Positions 18,769 through 30,677 of a DNA stretch of 64,000 nucleotides are shown piece by piece; position 1 is the first letter of the stretch, and each line of letters starts with the position of its first letter. The DNA is taken from NCBI RefSeq assembly GCF_030053775.1, contig NZ_CP125669.1, forward strand, positions 1,111,962 through 1,175,961. Reading direction: 5' to 3'. Source of the stretch: Acinetobacter corruptisaponis (GTDB lineage Bacteria; Pseudomonadota; Gammaproteobacteria; Pseudomonadales; Moraxellaceae). A program made the position numbers and the translations under genes. Under the pieces are notes generated by a model. The model saw nothing but the letters and a program-made list of their open reading frames with translations, had not been told where the DNA came from and did not search any database.

Positions 18769-19542
18769 ATGAACTTGCAAACTTTACCAGGGTTATTTAT
18801 CTCTCATGGTTCGCCAATGCTCGCACTTGATCCTGAGCAGGTTGGTCCTGCCCTATACCGCCTAAGCACCAATCTGCCAAAGCCCAAGGCCATTGTGGTG
18901 ATGTCAGCGCATTGGGAAAGTCAGGCGCTGGAAGTCAGCACCTCCACTCGACCACAAACCTGGCACGACTTTCGTGGCTTCCCACCCGAACTGTATCAGA
19001 TTCATTACCCTGCGGCAGGCGCACCAAAGCTGGCCGAGGAGATACTGAGTTTATTTGCAGAGGCAGATATTGCGGCCCACGCAAACAGCACCCGTCCACG
19101 CGATCACGGCGTATGGATGCCGTTGTTACATATGTATCCAGATGCAGATATTCCTGTGGTTGAAATTTCCCTGCCTATTCACATGAATGCGGATGAAATT
19201 TATAAAATCGGGCAAACGCTTGCACCATTACGCGATCAGCAAATCCTGTTGATTGGTTCAGGCAGTATCACCCACAACCTGGCTGAGCTGTCATGGCACA
19301 ACCCTACAGACGTGCCGACCTGGGCCAGTACATTCAGGAATGCAGTGGTGAGCAAATTGACACACCAGAACTATGATGCGGTGCTGGATTGGCCATCATT
19401 ACCCTATGTCCAGCGCAACCATCCCACACTTGAACATTTTGCCCCACTATTTTTTGCTATGGGAACAGGCCATCGTTTTAATATTGTGCACAGCAGCTTT
19501 TCAATGGGTTCATTGGGCATGGATATTTATCGGTTTGATTAA
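18769..19542 (+). CDS. ygiD: DODA-type extradiol ring-opening dioxygenase (YgiD family)
   Basis: A 257-residue LigB-superfamily dioxygenase, related to 4,5-DOPA extradiol dioxygenases. Metal-ligand motifs are visible: SHGSPMLAL (His14), SAHWES (about residues 46-51), and the C-terminal HNLAELSW and THQNYDAVLDW region. The natural substrate in bacteria is not settled. It forms a single-gene unit on the plus strand, and the length is normal for the family. Confidence 0.9.
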   Translation: MNLQTLPGLFISHGSPMLALDPEQVGPALYRLSTNLPKPKAIVVMSAHWESQALEVSTSTRPQTWHDFRGFPPELYQIHYPAAGAPKLAEEILSLFAEADIAAHANSTRPRDHGVWMPLLHMYPDADIPVVEISLPIHMNADEIYKIGQTLAPLRDQQILLIGSGSITHNLAELSWHNPTDVPTWASTFRNAVVSKLTHQNYDAVLDWPSLPYVQRNHPTLEHFAPLFFAMGTGHRFNIVHSSFSMGSLGMDIYRFD

Positions 19543-19712
19543 ACTTTATATCATAAAAAGGACGATCATCATCGTCCTGCCCATAAGGCCATAATTGCTG
19601 GAATATTACAAATAAATACATTTAGCAAACTGAATACCTAAACGTACTACATGCTCTTTTTTTAAGAATACTTTAAGCTTAAGACTGTTATTTATTTACT
19701 GTCGTTTTGAAC

Positions 19713-20816
19713 ATGAAAATCAAATATTTAGTTCTTGCCTTACTTCCACTTTCCCTAATGGCCTGCCAATCAGTACAAAATGTAACTGACAGCGTAATTA
19801 CACAAATGAATACAACAGCCGTAAAAAACCTCACAGAATATAACTGGACTTATCAAGCATCCAAGGCTTCAAAACCATTGGTTTTAACTTTCAATGACAA
19901 TCAACAACTGACAATTTTAACTGGCTGTAATGGTCAAGGCGGTACCTGGAAAGTTGAGGGTAACAGCATTGTGACCTCTCCACTGGTGTCCACCATGATG
20001 GCATGTGCTGATGACCTGATGCAGCAGGAACATTTATCTTCTGATATTTTCAGTGAAAAGCGTATTCCCTTTGAAATCAGTACAGTCAATGGGCAAGCCA
20101 TCCTGACGGTCACGGATAGCAAAGGTCAAAAGCATATCTTCACGGGAAGCAAAATGACTGATCGCAACATATTAACCAACTATACATGGTCATATCAGCC
20201 TGCTGACACCAAAAAACCGATCGTTCTTAGCTTTAGCAAAGACCGCTTATCTGTAGATTCAGGCTGTAACCATCAAGGGACCACATGGAAAGTTGAAAAT
20301 GATCTAATCATTACAGGTGATATGTTTTCTACTCAAATGGCATGCGAACCTGCATTGATGAAGCAGGAACAATTTGCCGCAGATCTTCTGCAAAAGCGTG
20401 AAATCTCGTTTAATGTAAATACCAGCAATCCTGACCAACCAAGTCTAGTCATTAGCGACACCAAAGGCCAGAAATACACGTTCATTGGCACAATGACACC
20501 TGAAGCGAAATACCAGTCTGAGGGTAAAACGGTTTTTCTGGAAATTTCACCTGAAACCAAGTCTTGTGTTGGTGTCGCGCCAATGACCTGCATGCAGGTT
20601 CGTGAAATTAAATATGATGACAAGGGCATCAAAACCTACGCGGACAAAGACTGGTCATTGTACTATGGTCAAATCGAGGGCTTTAAACACAACCCAGAGC
20701 AGCGTGTTATTGTACGTGTGAAGCGTTTTGAAATTAAAAACCCAGCCGCGGACCAGTCCAGTCAGGCAGATGTATTGGATATGGTGGTTGAGCAAGAGCT
20801 AGTGAAAAAACCATAA
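19713..20816 (+). CDS. Lipoprotein with two META (HslJ-like) domains and a DUF4377 domain
   Basis: A 367-residue envelope lipoprotein. The signal peptide ends in the lipobox LMAC (Cys18). Two META domains follow in tandem (about residues 35-145 and 150-255), each with the pattern L-Y-W...LTGCNGQGGTW...M-ACADDLMQQE, then a DUF4377 domain (about 265-365, VFLEISPETKSCVGVAPMTCMQVRE). META domains occur in HslJ and in secreted protease-inhibitor-like proteins of heat or antibiotic stress; DUF4377 often accompanies them. ATG 19713 is used because it starts the signal peptide. The two META copies differ, so the duplication is old. The gene stands alone and is followed closely by an insertion sequence. 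Confidence 0.85.
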   Translation: MKIKYLVLALLPLSLMACQSVQNVTDSVITQMNTTAVKNLTEYNWTYQASKASKPLVLTFNDNQQLTILTGCNGQGGTWKVEGNSIVTSPLVSTMMACADDLMQQEHLSSDIFSEKRIPFEISTVNGQAILTVTDSKGQKHIFTGSKMTDRNILTNYTWSYQPADTKKPIVLSFSKDRLSVDSGCNHQGTTWKVENDLIITGDMFSTQMACEPALMKQEQFAADLLQKREISFNVNTSNPDQPSLVISDTKGQKYTFIGTMTPEAKYQSEGKTVFLEISPETKSCVGVAPMTCMQVREIKYDDKGIKTYADKDWSLYYGQIEGFKHNPEQRVIVRVKRFEIKNPAADQSSQADVLDMVVEQELVKKP

Positions 20817-20879
20817 ATCCATACCATAAATAAAAAATCCGATGCTTTTGATCTGACCCCAATAAGTTGGACAGTTTGA

Positions 20880-21665
20880 TTAAGTGGTTTTTAAGGACTG
20901 ATTTCTGTACTGTACAGGACTCAGTCCTTTTAGTTTCACCTTGATTCGATCATGGTTGTAATAGTGGATGTATTTTTTCACGACTTGTTCCAGTTCATCA
21001 ATGGATTTAAATTCTTCTCCATAAAAACACTCTGATTTCAGTATTCCAAAGAAGCTTTCCATAGAGGCATTGTCTAAACAATTTCCTTTACGTGACATAC
21101 TTTGTGTTAAGCCATTCTGTTTCAATTGTTCTTGATAATAATGCATTTGGTTTTGCCATCCCTGATCTGAATGGATCATCGGTTTGTCATCAGGTTTTAG
21201 TTTATCTATAGCCTTCTTGAGCATATCTTTCACCAATCCAAATACTGGTCTGCGTTGAATATGGAAAGCTATGATTTCGCCATTAAATAAATCCATGACT
21301 GGTGATAGATAAAGCTTCTCACCTCGAACATTGAACTCAGTCACATCAGTTACCCATTTCTGGTTGGGCTGTTCTGCCTTAAATTGACGTTGTAATACAT
21401 TGTCTGCAATCTTGCCCACTTGTCCTTTGTAAGAGCGATATTTCGTGGCTCTGATACGTGATTTAAGTTGCATAGACTGCATCAATCGTTGAACACACTT
21501 ATGATTGATCACCAAACCTAAATTCCTCAAGGCAAGGGTAATCCTACGATAACCATATCTTCCTTTATGCTGATGATAGATTACCCTGATTTTCTTTTTC
21601 AAATCATAATCTTGATCTTCATGTTTATATATTTGCACATGGTAATAGTAAGTACTGCGTGGCAT
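20880..21665 (-). CDS. IS150-group transposase, OrfB (DDE integrase core)
   Basis: A 261-residue reading with an HTH_21-like N-terminus (GRYGYRRITLALRNLG) and an rve integrase core. The DDE triad is visible: Asp in WVTDVTEF, Asp in IHSDQGWQ, Glu in SMESFFGILKSE. It is probably made as an OrfAB fusion by -1 frameshifting at 21791-21785, since its own start lacks a convincing ribosome binding site. Intact, so the element may still be mobile. Confidence 0.93.
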   Translation of the reverse strand: MPRSTYYYHVQIYKHEDQDYDLKKKIRVIYHQHKGRYGYRRITLALRNLGLVINHKCVQRLMQSMQLKSRIRATKYRSYKGQVGKIADNVLQRQFKAEQPNQKWVTDVTEFNVRGEKLYLSPVMDLFNGEIIAFHIQRRPVFGLVKDMLKKAIDKLKPDDKPMIHSDQGWQNQMHYYQEQLKQNGLTQSMSRKGNCLDNASMESFFGILKSECFYGEEFKSIDELEQVVKKYIHYYNHDRIKVKLKGLSPVQYRNQSLKTT

Positions 21666-21706
21666 CTTGGCTGCATGTAATAAATGCTTTAATGGATAGG
21701 TTTGCC

Positions 21707-22246
21707 TTAATCCTGATATAAGTCCTGCAAGCGCTGCTGTTCGGCAGCTTCTTTTGCTTCCTGTTCCAGCCTTAAGGCTTTCAGCTTTTTTAAAAAGGCA
21801 TTCTCTGCACGTAAATATGCTAATTCTTCGAGTAACTCTTTTTGGGTTTTATCTTGGTCTGCCTTAGAGAGTTTGATCGGTTTAGGCATAAGTTTGGTTC
21901 GCCCTTTAGGCTTCGGTTTTAAGCCATCTATACCTTGCTCTCGATATTGGCGCAACCAATTAAATATCTGTGAGGGGCTTTTAAGGTCGAATTTAATCAT
22001 TGCTTCCCGAGCGGATAAACCATCTGTTTGAACCGACTCTATCACTGCCAGTTTAATTTCAAGAGAAAGTACCCGATGTCTTTGTTTTTCAGAAAAAGCT
22101 GCTTCACCGTTTTTATTATATTGAGCTACCCATTGGCGAACGAGACTTTGGTCAATATTAAAAAACTTAGAGGTTGTTGGATAACCATAACCTGATAAGT
22201 AATGTTGAACAACTTTCAGTTTTAATGCTTTGTTGTATTTAGCCAT
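21707..22246 (-). CDS. IS150-group transposase, OrfA (helix-turn-helix)
   Basis: A 179-residue DNA-binding subunit with two helix-turn-helix segments (KLKVVQHYLSGYGYPTTSKF and SAREAMIKFDLKSPSQIFNW) and a C-terminal leucine-zipper-like coiled coil (ELLEELAYLRAENAFLKKLK) used for multimerisation. It recognises the terminal repeats. The slippery codons lie inside the coiled coil, so about 15% of its length is replaced when the ribosome shifts into orfB. Confidence 0.92.
   Translation of the reverse strand: MAKYNKALKLKVVQHYLSGYGYPTTSKFFNIDQSLVRQWVAQYNKNGEAAFSEKQRHRVLSLEIKLAVIESVQTDGLSAREAMIKFDLKSPSQIFNWLRQYREQGIDGLKPKPKGRTKLMPKPIKLSKADQDKTQKELLEELAYLRAENAFLKKLKALRLEQEAKEAAEQQRLQDLYQD
21785..21791 (-). 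other. Programmed -1 frameshift site of the IS
   Basis: On the minus strand the heptamer A-AAA-AAG sits in the orfA zero frame (codons AAA 21790-21788 and AAG 21787-21785). The orfB frame is exactly -1 at this point and open upstream to it, as in IS150. Confidence 0.8.
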
Positions 22247-22314
22247 TAAAAAGCACCCTTCAAATTAGACTAAGAGTGTCCAACTTTCGGGGTGCAGTTC
22301 ATAAAGAGGGATTT

Positions 22315-24064
<1,750 letters not shown>

Positions 24065-24862
24065 ATGTCCCTGTCACCACAACATTCCCTCATTGTCCAG
24101 ATAGACCAGCTTTTACCACAGACACAGTGTGGTTTATGCGGGCATCGTGATGGATGTTTACCTTACGCACGATCCATTGCCGAGGGTGAGGATGCGAATA
24201 AATGCGTTCCTGGTGGACAGCCTGTTGCGGATGCGCTTGCTGCACTGTTAGAGCGCCCACAATTGACTGCCGAACCAAGTGTCTGGGAAATACAGGCAGA
24301 TGGTCGCCCACAGCAAATGAAAGCGGTGATCCGTGAAGATGAATGTATCGGCTGTACCAAATGTATCAGCGCCTGTCCTGTGGATGCCATCATCGGAAGT
24401 GGTAAACTCATGCACACGGTTCTGGCCGATTTATGTACGGGCTGTGAACTATGCATCCCACCTTGTCCAGTCGATTGCATTGACCTGGTGGCCGACGTCA
24501 AGCCATTGCCAGACCAAGAACAACGCTTAAAGGAACAGGATGAATTAAGGCACCGTTACTATGCCCATATCCAGCGTGAAGAAAAGCGCCGCCTGAACCG
24601 TAAAGGGCCGATTGTACGCGCTGAAATTGATACCGAACTGTTTGCCCAGTTCTCCCAAACACTCAATAATGTGCCTGTGATTACACTGACAGACAAGCCG
24701 AAAGAAAGTGTGCCACTTGATGCAAAAACCACGATTGAACTCGCTAAAATCCGCACCCAGATCAAGAAGCTGGAGAAACAGTTGAGTGTACGTGCAGATG
24801 AGCAAAAACAGGCACAACTGCTTGACTTACAACAACGTTTAAATGAATTGCAGGAAGTCTAG
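24065..24862 (+). CDS. rnfB: RnfB-type iron-sulfur protein (orphan)
   Basis: A 265-residue ferredoxin-like protein. An Fe-S cluster domain comes first ([19 protein letters not shown], about residues 14-32), then two 4Fe-4S motifs ([14 protein letters not shown] and [14 protein letters not shown], about 93-136), then a charged coiled coil. RnfB/RsxB normally belongs to a six-subunit ion-translocating electron-transfer complex or the SoxR-reducing system, but no rnfA, C, D, G or E is adjacent and the usual N-terminal membrane helix is missing. It therefore probably serves as a soluble electron carrier, perhaps for the next gene's Fe-S cluster or another partner (inference). The stop abuts the nth start. 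Confidence 0.88.
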   Translation: MSLSPQHSLIVQIDQLLPQTQCGLCGHRDGCLPYARSIAEGEDANKCVPGGQPVADALAALLERPQLTAEPSVWEIQADGRPQQMKAVIREDECIGCTKCISACPVDAIIGSGKLMHTVLADLCTGCELCIPPCPVDCIDLVADVKPLPDQEQRLKEQDELRHRYYAHIQREEKRRLNRKGPIVRAEIDTELFAQFSQTLNNVPVITLTDKPKESVPLDAKTTIELAKIRTQIKKLEKQLSVRADEQKQAQLLDLQQRLNELQEV

Positions 24863-25555
24863 ATGCCCGTTAAAAATATGACCAAAAAGCAAATTCAGGT
24901 TTTCTTTGAACGCTTGCGTGAGCAACGGCCCGATCCCCGTACAGAACTGAACTATTCATCGCCATTTGAGCTGCTGATTGCGGTCATGCTTTCGGCACAG
25001 GCAACCGATGTCAGCGTCAACAAGGCAACCGACAAGCTTTATCCTGTGGCAAATACAGCTCAGGCCATCCTTGATCTTGGTGTTGACGGGCTAAAAGCAT
25101 ATATCAAGACCATTGGACTCTATAATGCCAAGGCTGAAAATGTGATTAAAACCTGCCAGATTTTGGTTGATCAATATCAGGGACAAGTACCTGAAACACG
25201 TCAACAGCTTGAAGCGCTGCCAGGTGTGGGTCGCAAAACAGCAAATGTGGTGCTGAATACCGCATTTGGACAGCCGACTATGGCGGTGGACACCCATATT
25301 TTTCGAGTGGGAAATCGTACAGGTTTAGCCGTTGGAAAGAATGTGTTAGAGGTTGAGCATCGTCTGGTTAAGGTGATCCCGAAAGAATTCATTCTGGATG
25401 CCCATCACTGGCTCATCCTGCATGGCCGTTATTGCTGTATCGCCCGTAAGCCGAAATGTTTTGAATGTGTGGTTGCAGATGTCTGTAACTGGCCTGACCG
25501 CTTTGAGTTTGGTGCAAGCAAGACCATTGCCATTGCAACAAAAGACCTCAGTTAA
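24863..25555 (+). CDS. nth: Endonuclease III (DNA glycosylase/AP lyase)
   Basis: A 230-residue base-excision-repair enzyme that removes oxidised pyrimidines. It has the helix-hairpin-helix with catalytic Lys (LPGVGRKTANVV, about residues 114-125), the catalytic Asp in AVDTHIFRV, and the C-terminal 4Fe-4S cluster C-x6-C-x2-C-x5-C. It starts directly after the rnfB stop; ATG at 24878 is an alternative. The C-terminus overlaps by four bases a convergent small gene. Confidence 0.97.
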   Translation: MPVKNMTKKQIQVFFERLREQRPDPRTELNYSSPFELLIAVMLSAQATDVSVNKATDKLYPVANTAQAILDLGVDGLKAYIKTIGLYNAKAENVIKTCQILVDQYQGQVPETRQQLEALPGVGRKTANVVLNTAFGQPTMAVDTHIFRVGNRTGLAVGKNVLEVEHRLVKVIPKEFILDAHHWLILHGRYCCIARKPKCFECVVADVCNWPDRFEFGASKTIAIATKDLS

Positions 25556-25734
25556 TCCTGAGGTTTTTTATCCTGCCGCAATTTTGGATGTAGCTGACGC
25601 GATTTTCCATTCTGCCGATTTTCCAGTGCCTGCTGTTTTTGCACATGGCGCAGCATTTTTTGGCTCTGGTACGCCAGAAACAAGAGTAAAGCCAAACTTA
25701 AGATCACAACCAAAATAAGAACCACTTTTAGCAC
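25552..25734 (-). CDS. Small single-span membrane protein
   Basis: A 60-residue protein with one N-terminal transmembrane segment (residues ~3-22, VVLILVVILSLALLLFLAY) and a basic, Gln-rich cytoplasmic tail. The GTG start at 25734 is preceded by GGGAG at a good distance, which supports expression. The function is unknown. It is encoded downstream of adk on the same strand in reading direction but separated by a possible terminator, and it is convergent with nth. Confidence 0.6.
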   Translation of the reverse strand: MLKVVLILVVILSLALLLFLAYQSQKMLRHVQKQQALENRQNGKSRQLHPKLRQDKKPQD

Positions 25735-25753
25735 AAGCTTTCTCCCAAATAAA

Positions 25754-25777
25754 AAGAGCCCTATTCAGAGCCCTTTC
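25754..25777 (-). terminator. Possible terminator downstream of adk
   Basis: On the minus strand AAAGGGC-N10-GCTCTTT forms a 7-bp stem with one G-U pair followed by T residues. Moderate strength. Confidence 0.45.
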
Positions 25778-25794
25778 ATCATTCGCAATTCAGG

Positions 25795-26463
<669 letters not shown>

Positions 26464-26530
26464 TTAAAAACAATAAATCTTAAATTGAGCAATATCATAC
26501 AGCCTTATTGCCCAACCAACATCAAATTAA

Positions 26531-27844
26531 TTATAAGAAAGCAACAAATAAGTGAATTAAACCAGCAAAGAAACCAGTTACACCACCCAGTACAATCAAG
26601 ATCCACTCATCTTCCTGAAACGCAGGACGCAATAAATTCTGGAATTCTTTCGGCGTTAGTTCACGGATACGGTCCCTAAACATTTGAAAGATTTTTTGTG
26701 CGCGGCTGGCATTCAAGGCTGGGTCACATACAGGTCCCATGGTAATTTCAATTGAGCGATCAATCAAGTCGGTCTTGAGTCTAGCATATTCCCTAGGGCC
26801 AAGTGAAAGCTGCAATGATGTACGCACCAGTGGCGTTTCCATAATTTCATTGATATGGCGCTTGACAATACGGCGGGTCTTGTCCTTTTTACTGCCATAC
26901 ATCATTTCAGTCATGATGGATTTTAGGGTAATCAGGTCCTCGGTCACCACACTGGCAAACACATCAGAAACCTCTTCCTGACGCTTCATGAACGCACCCT
27001 GAACATTATAGGTGCCAATCTTCAACACAGGCACAATCCACGGGAACTTACGGTCTTTGGTTAAACGGAAAATCTGTGGATAGCGGATATAATGGGGTTC
27101 GATTGGGTTGAACACCATCCAGATCGCAATCCAGTTGGTCAGGAAGCCCCAGATGGCAGCCCAGAACGGAACAGTCCAGTGCCAAGGCACCACAAACCAG
27201 ACAATCATCTGGAACACACCAAAGAACATTCCAATCAGCGCACTGATATGCCAAATAAAGTTGATTTCCTTTTGCCCCACTTTCAGGAACATCCGCACCA
27301 TCAAACGGCGGTCACCCTCCATCTGGCTCACCACCATTTCACGCATGTCAACCAGTGACTCAACATTCATGGTCAGCTCAGTCACCAGTTCCCTTAATGT
27401 ATTGGGTAACTGTTTATGCGCCTGTGCATAAATACGGCGCTTGATTGAATAAGGCAGGTTTTCCCACAACACCGCATTACGGTCAATCATGACCTCATCA
27501 ATCAGGTGTTCAAGTTCAAAACCAACCTGCTCACCAATGATGTTTGCCATGTCCTCAGGGTCCATTGCTTCCAGAAACTCTCGCAATGAACCTAATTTTG
27601 ATAGGGTATTGTCAGTAATGATGCCTGAAATACGTCCTGCTTTACGAGGCACAATCCCTTGCCAACCTACAGGTAATGGTCCTAAATGGAATCCCCAGAA
27701 ATTAATTGGGTAAAACACCATTTTCAAAGCCATCCACACGTGTGCCCATGTTACAAAGGCAGTCACTGGAATGATACTTAGGACTGCCAGATGGTCAGGT
27801 CGATTTAAGAAAATCTGCCACAATTCATTGACGTAATCAAACAT
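26531..27844 (-). CDS. DUF445 family membrane protein
   Basis: A 437-residue inner-membrane protein. An N-terminal hydrophobic helix (about 19-45) is followed by a long amphipathic region, two central membrane helices (about 205-255, including FWAAIWGFLTNWIAIWMVFNPIEP, which carries the typical DUF445 motif TNWIA..M.F.P), another helical region and a C-terminal membrane helix (about 415-437). The family is widespread and of unknown function. It stands upstream of adk on the same strand, about 80 bp apart. Confidence 0.85.
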   Translation of the reverse strand: MFDYVNELWQIFLNRPDHLAVLSIIPVTAFVTWAHVWMALKMVFYPINFWGFHLGPLPVGWQGIVPRKAGRISGIITDNTLSKLGSLREFLEAMDPEDMANIIGEQVGFELEHLIDEVMIDRNAVLWENLPYSIKRRIYAQAHKQLPNTLRELVTELTMNVESLVDMREMVVSQMEGDRRLMVRMFLKVGQKEINFIWHISALIGMFFGVFQMIVWFVVPWHWTVPFWAAIWGFLTNWIAIWMVFNPIEPHYIRYPQIFRLTKDRKFPWIVPVLKIGTYNVQGAFMKRQEEVSDVFASVVTEDLITLKSIMTEMMYGSKKDKTRRIVKRHINEIMETPLVRTSLQLSLGPREYARLKTDLIDRSIEITMGPVCDPALNASRAQKIFQMFRDRIRELTPKEFQNLLRPAFQEDEWILIVLGGVTGFFAGLIHLFVAFL

Positions 27845-27904
27845 GCATGACTCTCAAAGTTATTGATACATTATGGCTTATAAAAGATGAACGCCTGCCC
27901 TCTC

Positions 27905-28423
27905 CTACAAACCAAAACTTAAGGTGTATGAAAACTGAAGCACAGGTTCTGCTTTTTTAACAGTCTTCCCATCTGCCCCCTCCAATGGTTCACGTACGCC
28001 CGCACCAACACTGAATGTGCTAATCCGTTCATTATTCAACCACACAAAGGCCATATCAGCCCCCACACCCAAATTCGCCTTTACTTTTCCACCATAATTC
28101 TTGCTGTCCAGATGACCTGCATACAGCCCAACGTAATATCCGTTTTTATCTGTGCCTGTCAGGTAATATGGATAACGGAAGCCAACCTGGCCGCCCGCCT
28201 CATTGTCATCGTTTAAAAACGCACCCGCTTTCGCATAGGCAATCCCATATGGATTTACCCATTCAAGGTTGGCGTGTAATAATTTTTTGGTTACACCAGC
28301 CCCGATATTCCAGGTTGAAACTTTTGCATCCTTTAGTTTAGGTTCAGGCTTAAATGGATTTTCCTCAGCGTGAACCAAACCAGTAGATGTTAAAACCGCC
28401 AGCAAAAGGTAAATTCTTTTCAT
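27905..28423 (-). CDS. Secreted, probably beta-rich envelope protein
   Basis: A 172-residue exported protein. The signal peptide spans about residues 1-19 (cut after LVHA). The mature part has alternating hydrophobic/polar strands rich in Gly and Tyr (VGLYAGHLDSKNYGGKVKAN, SVGAGVREPLEG, PVLQFSYTLSFGL) and ends in a hydrophobic strand, which suggests a small outer-membrane barrel. The start 28423 is used because the signal peptide begins there; the upstream ATG at 28435 only adds MEKI. I do not recognise a named family. Confidence 0.7.
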   Translation of the reverse strand: MKRIYLLLAVLTSTGLVHAEENPFKPEPKLKDAKVSTWNIGAGVTKKLLHANLEWVNPYGIAYAKAGAFLNDDNEAGGQVGFRYPYYLTGTDKNGYYVGLYAGHLDSKNYGGKVKANLGVGADMAFVWLNNERISTFSVGAGVREPLEGADGKTVKKAEPVLQFSYTLSFGL

Positions 28424-28652
28424 TATTTTCTCCACTTTCCCTAAGAGTGTGTCCTATTTCAAACAGTTTGTGACTTTAACAGAATTATTTTGCTTCTAAT
28501 ATACAAGACCATACAATTTTAATGTCTGCAAAGTCAAAAACTGTCGCACCGCATTTGCATGAAGTACTGAAAATTCTACAGTATGATCATTCAACTTACG
28601 TTAAAATAGCCAACCGCTCCATTCTTTTATTTTGTAATTAAGTCGACACCGT

Positions 28653-30677
28653 ATGAAACAGCACTTTCCTTTAAAAAACATGCAACAAGAAAAGCGCATT
28701 TACAAGGGTCGAATCTTTTTTGCAATCTTTATTGTCGTGACCTGTCTGCTCATCCTGATCTGCCGCTATGCCTATTTGCAGATTGTGCACTATGACGACT
28801 TCACCACCGCCTCCGACAAGAACCGAATCCGCCTGCAACCACTGGCCCCTGCCCGTGGTTATATTTATGACCGCAATGGCGTACTTTTGGCCGACAACTA
28901 TCCCGTGTTTACCGCCACGCTCAGCCGTGCAGATGTCAGTGATATAGATGACACAATCAACCGCCTGATTCCTGTACTGGGCCTGACGGAAGAAGATGTG
29001 GAACGCTTTAAGAGTCGGGTGAAAACGGCACGGAAAACTGAGCGGATTGCCATCAAGCTAAACCTGAATGAAGCGGATATTGCAAAATTCAGTGAAGTGA
29101 AATACGCCTTTCCTGGGGTAAAGATTGAAACGCAAATGACCCGCTATTATCCACATGGGGAGCTTTTCGCGCATGTGCTGGGTTATGTGGGCCGTATTAA
29201 TGATAAAGAACTGAAATCCATTGACAAGGATTTATACGCAGGCACCAACCTGATTGGTAAAATCGGGGTGGAGAAAAGCTACGAAGAATTATTGCATGGC
29301 ACTCCAGGCTATGAATCGGTAGAGGCCGATGCGCATGGCAATATCCTGCGTAATCTGGGACGACAGGCACCGATTCGTGGCAATGACCTGTATTTGTCGA
29401 TTGACTATGGCCTCCAGATGGTCGCGGCACAACAGTTGGCTGATCGCCGTGGGGCAATTGTGGCCATGGACCCACGTACGGGTGAAATTCTGGCACTGGT
29501 TTCCAGTCCCAGCTTCAATCCCAATTTATTCGTAACGGGCATTAGTTCGAAAGACTATAGTGGTTTACGCGATAATTTAGACCAGCCACTTTATAACCGT
29601 GCGGTTCAGGGTGCCTATCCTCCTGGTTCAACCATTAAACCAATGTTTGGGCTGGGTGGGATTCATTATGGTCTAGTTGACTGGGGAACGGCTATTTCCG
29701 ACCCAGGCTATTTCAACTTACCTGGTGACAGCCACCGCTTCCGTGACCATAAGAAAACGGGACATGGTGCGGTCAACCTGCATAAGGCCGAAGTGGTCTC
29801 CTGTGACACCTATTTCTATATCCTGTCCTACCGCATGGGCATTGAGAAAATGAATGACTGGATGCGCCAGTTTGGTTTCGGGGAAAAGACAGGTGTTGAC
29901 CTGCCAAGTGAAAGCAGCGGCTTATATCCAAGCCCTGAATGGAAAATGCGTACCCGCAAATCCAAGTGGCTAAAAGGTGAAACCATTTCGGTCAGTATTG
30001 GTCAGGGTGCATTTACCGCAACACCATTACAACTGGCTATGGCAGTTGCCATTACCGCCAACAAGGGATCGCATGTGACTCCCCACGTGTTACGGGACAA
30101 TAAGGGTGCAAAAAAATTCACGGTGCACAATGCCCCTGATGGCAAAATCCAATTTAATGGTACGGAACAGGACTGGCTAAATATGCACGCAGCCATGATT
30201 GACGTCATCCAAACAGGAACAGGTCGAGGCATTAAAGGTGGCCTACAATATTCAATTGCTGGAAAAACAGGTACAGCCCAAGTCAAGAGTATTGCACAGG
30301 GCAAACGCTACAATGAAGCGGCCTTGTCCTCAAGACAGTGGGACCACGGTCTATTTGTCGGCTTTGCACCAGCGGATAACCCTGAGATTGCGATTGCCGT
30401 GGTATGGGAAAATGGTAAGCATGGTGGTTCCGCAGCGCAACTGGCGCGCCCAGTTTTCGATTACTGGCTGGTGACACGCAACAAGAATCCGCTGCGCCCT
30501 GCAAACCATCAGGTGAGTGGGGGGTTAATGACCGCAGGCATCAAGCCAGGCGAATTGCCAAGCGGCAATACCACTGCACCGACAACGGCGCAAACCTCAC
30601 TGCCAATACCACCTACGGTGACACCTGCCCCAGCCGTTACACCGCCACCGCAGCCAGCCGATGGAATCACTGAATAA
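28653..30677 (+). CDS. mrdA: Penicillin-binding protein 2
   Basis: A 674-residue peptidoglycan transpeptidase of the elongation (rod) complex, anchored by one N-terminal membrane helix (about 22-45). The dimerisation domain follows, then the transpeptidase with the active-site motif STIK (in PPGSTIKPMFG, about residue 325), SCD, and AGKTGTAQV. The C-terminal ~50 residues are Pro/Thr rich, longer than in E. coli PBP2 but usual in Acinetobacter. The stop overlaps the rsmD start (TAATG). No rodA is adjacent in this window. Confidence 0.96.
   Translation: MKQHFPLKNMQQEKRIYKGRIFFAIFIVVTCLLILICRYAYLQIVHYDDFTTASDKNRIRLQPLAPARGYIYDRNGVLLADNYPVFTATLSRADVSDIDDTINRLIPVLGLTEEDVERFKSRVKTARKTERIAIKLNLNEADIAKFSEVKYAFPGVKIETQMTRYYPHGELFAHVLGYVGRINDKELKSIDKDLYAGTNLIGKIGVEKSYEELLHGTPGYESVEADAHGNILRNLGRQAPIRGNDLYLSIDYGLQMVAAQQLADRRGAIVAMDPRTGEILALVSSPSFNPNLFVTGISSKDYSGLRDNLDQPLYNRAVQGAYPPGSTIKPMFGLGGIHYGLVDWGTAISDPGYFNLPGDSHRFRDHKKTGHGAVNLHKAEVVSCDTYFYILSYRMGIEKMNDWMRQFGFGEKTGVDLPSESSGLYPSPEWKMRTRKSKWLKGETISVSIGQGAFTATPLQLAMAVAITANKGSHVTPHVLRDNKGAKKFTVHNAPDGKIQFNGTEQDWLNMHAAMIDVIQTGTGRGIKGGLQYSIAGKTGTAQVKSIAQGKRYNEAALSSRQWDHGLFVGFAPADNPEIAIAVVWENGKHGGSAAQLARPVFDYWLVTRNKNPLRPANHQVSGGLMTAGIKPGELPSGNTTAPTTAQTSLPIPPTVTPAPAVTPPPQPADGITE

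Larger units (their letters stand above)
20854..22296 (-). mobile_element. IS3-family (IS150-group) insertion sequence
   Basis: About 1.44 kb. The ends are imperfect inverted repeats: TGACCCCAATAAGTTGGACA at the left and, read on the minus strand, TGCACCCCGAAAGTTGGACA at the right; similarity may extend three to four bases further out (GATC / GAAC). It encodes orfA and orfB on the minus strand with a slippery A6G. No flanking duplication is evident, so the insertion is probably old or the neighbouring DNA was rearranged. It lies in the short gap between the META lipoprotein gene and gdhA, 19 bp from the gdhA stop, and may have displaced gdhA's terminator. Confidence 0.9.

Noticed and set aside
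20851..22300. Target-site duplication of the IS
   Set aside because: Bases next to the two ends (ATC and GTT, or neighbours) do not match at any plausible boundary.
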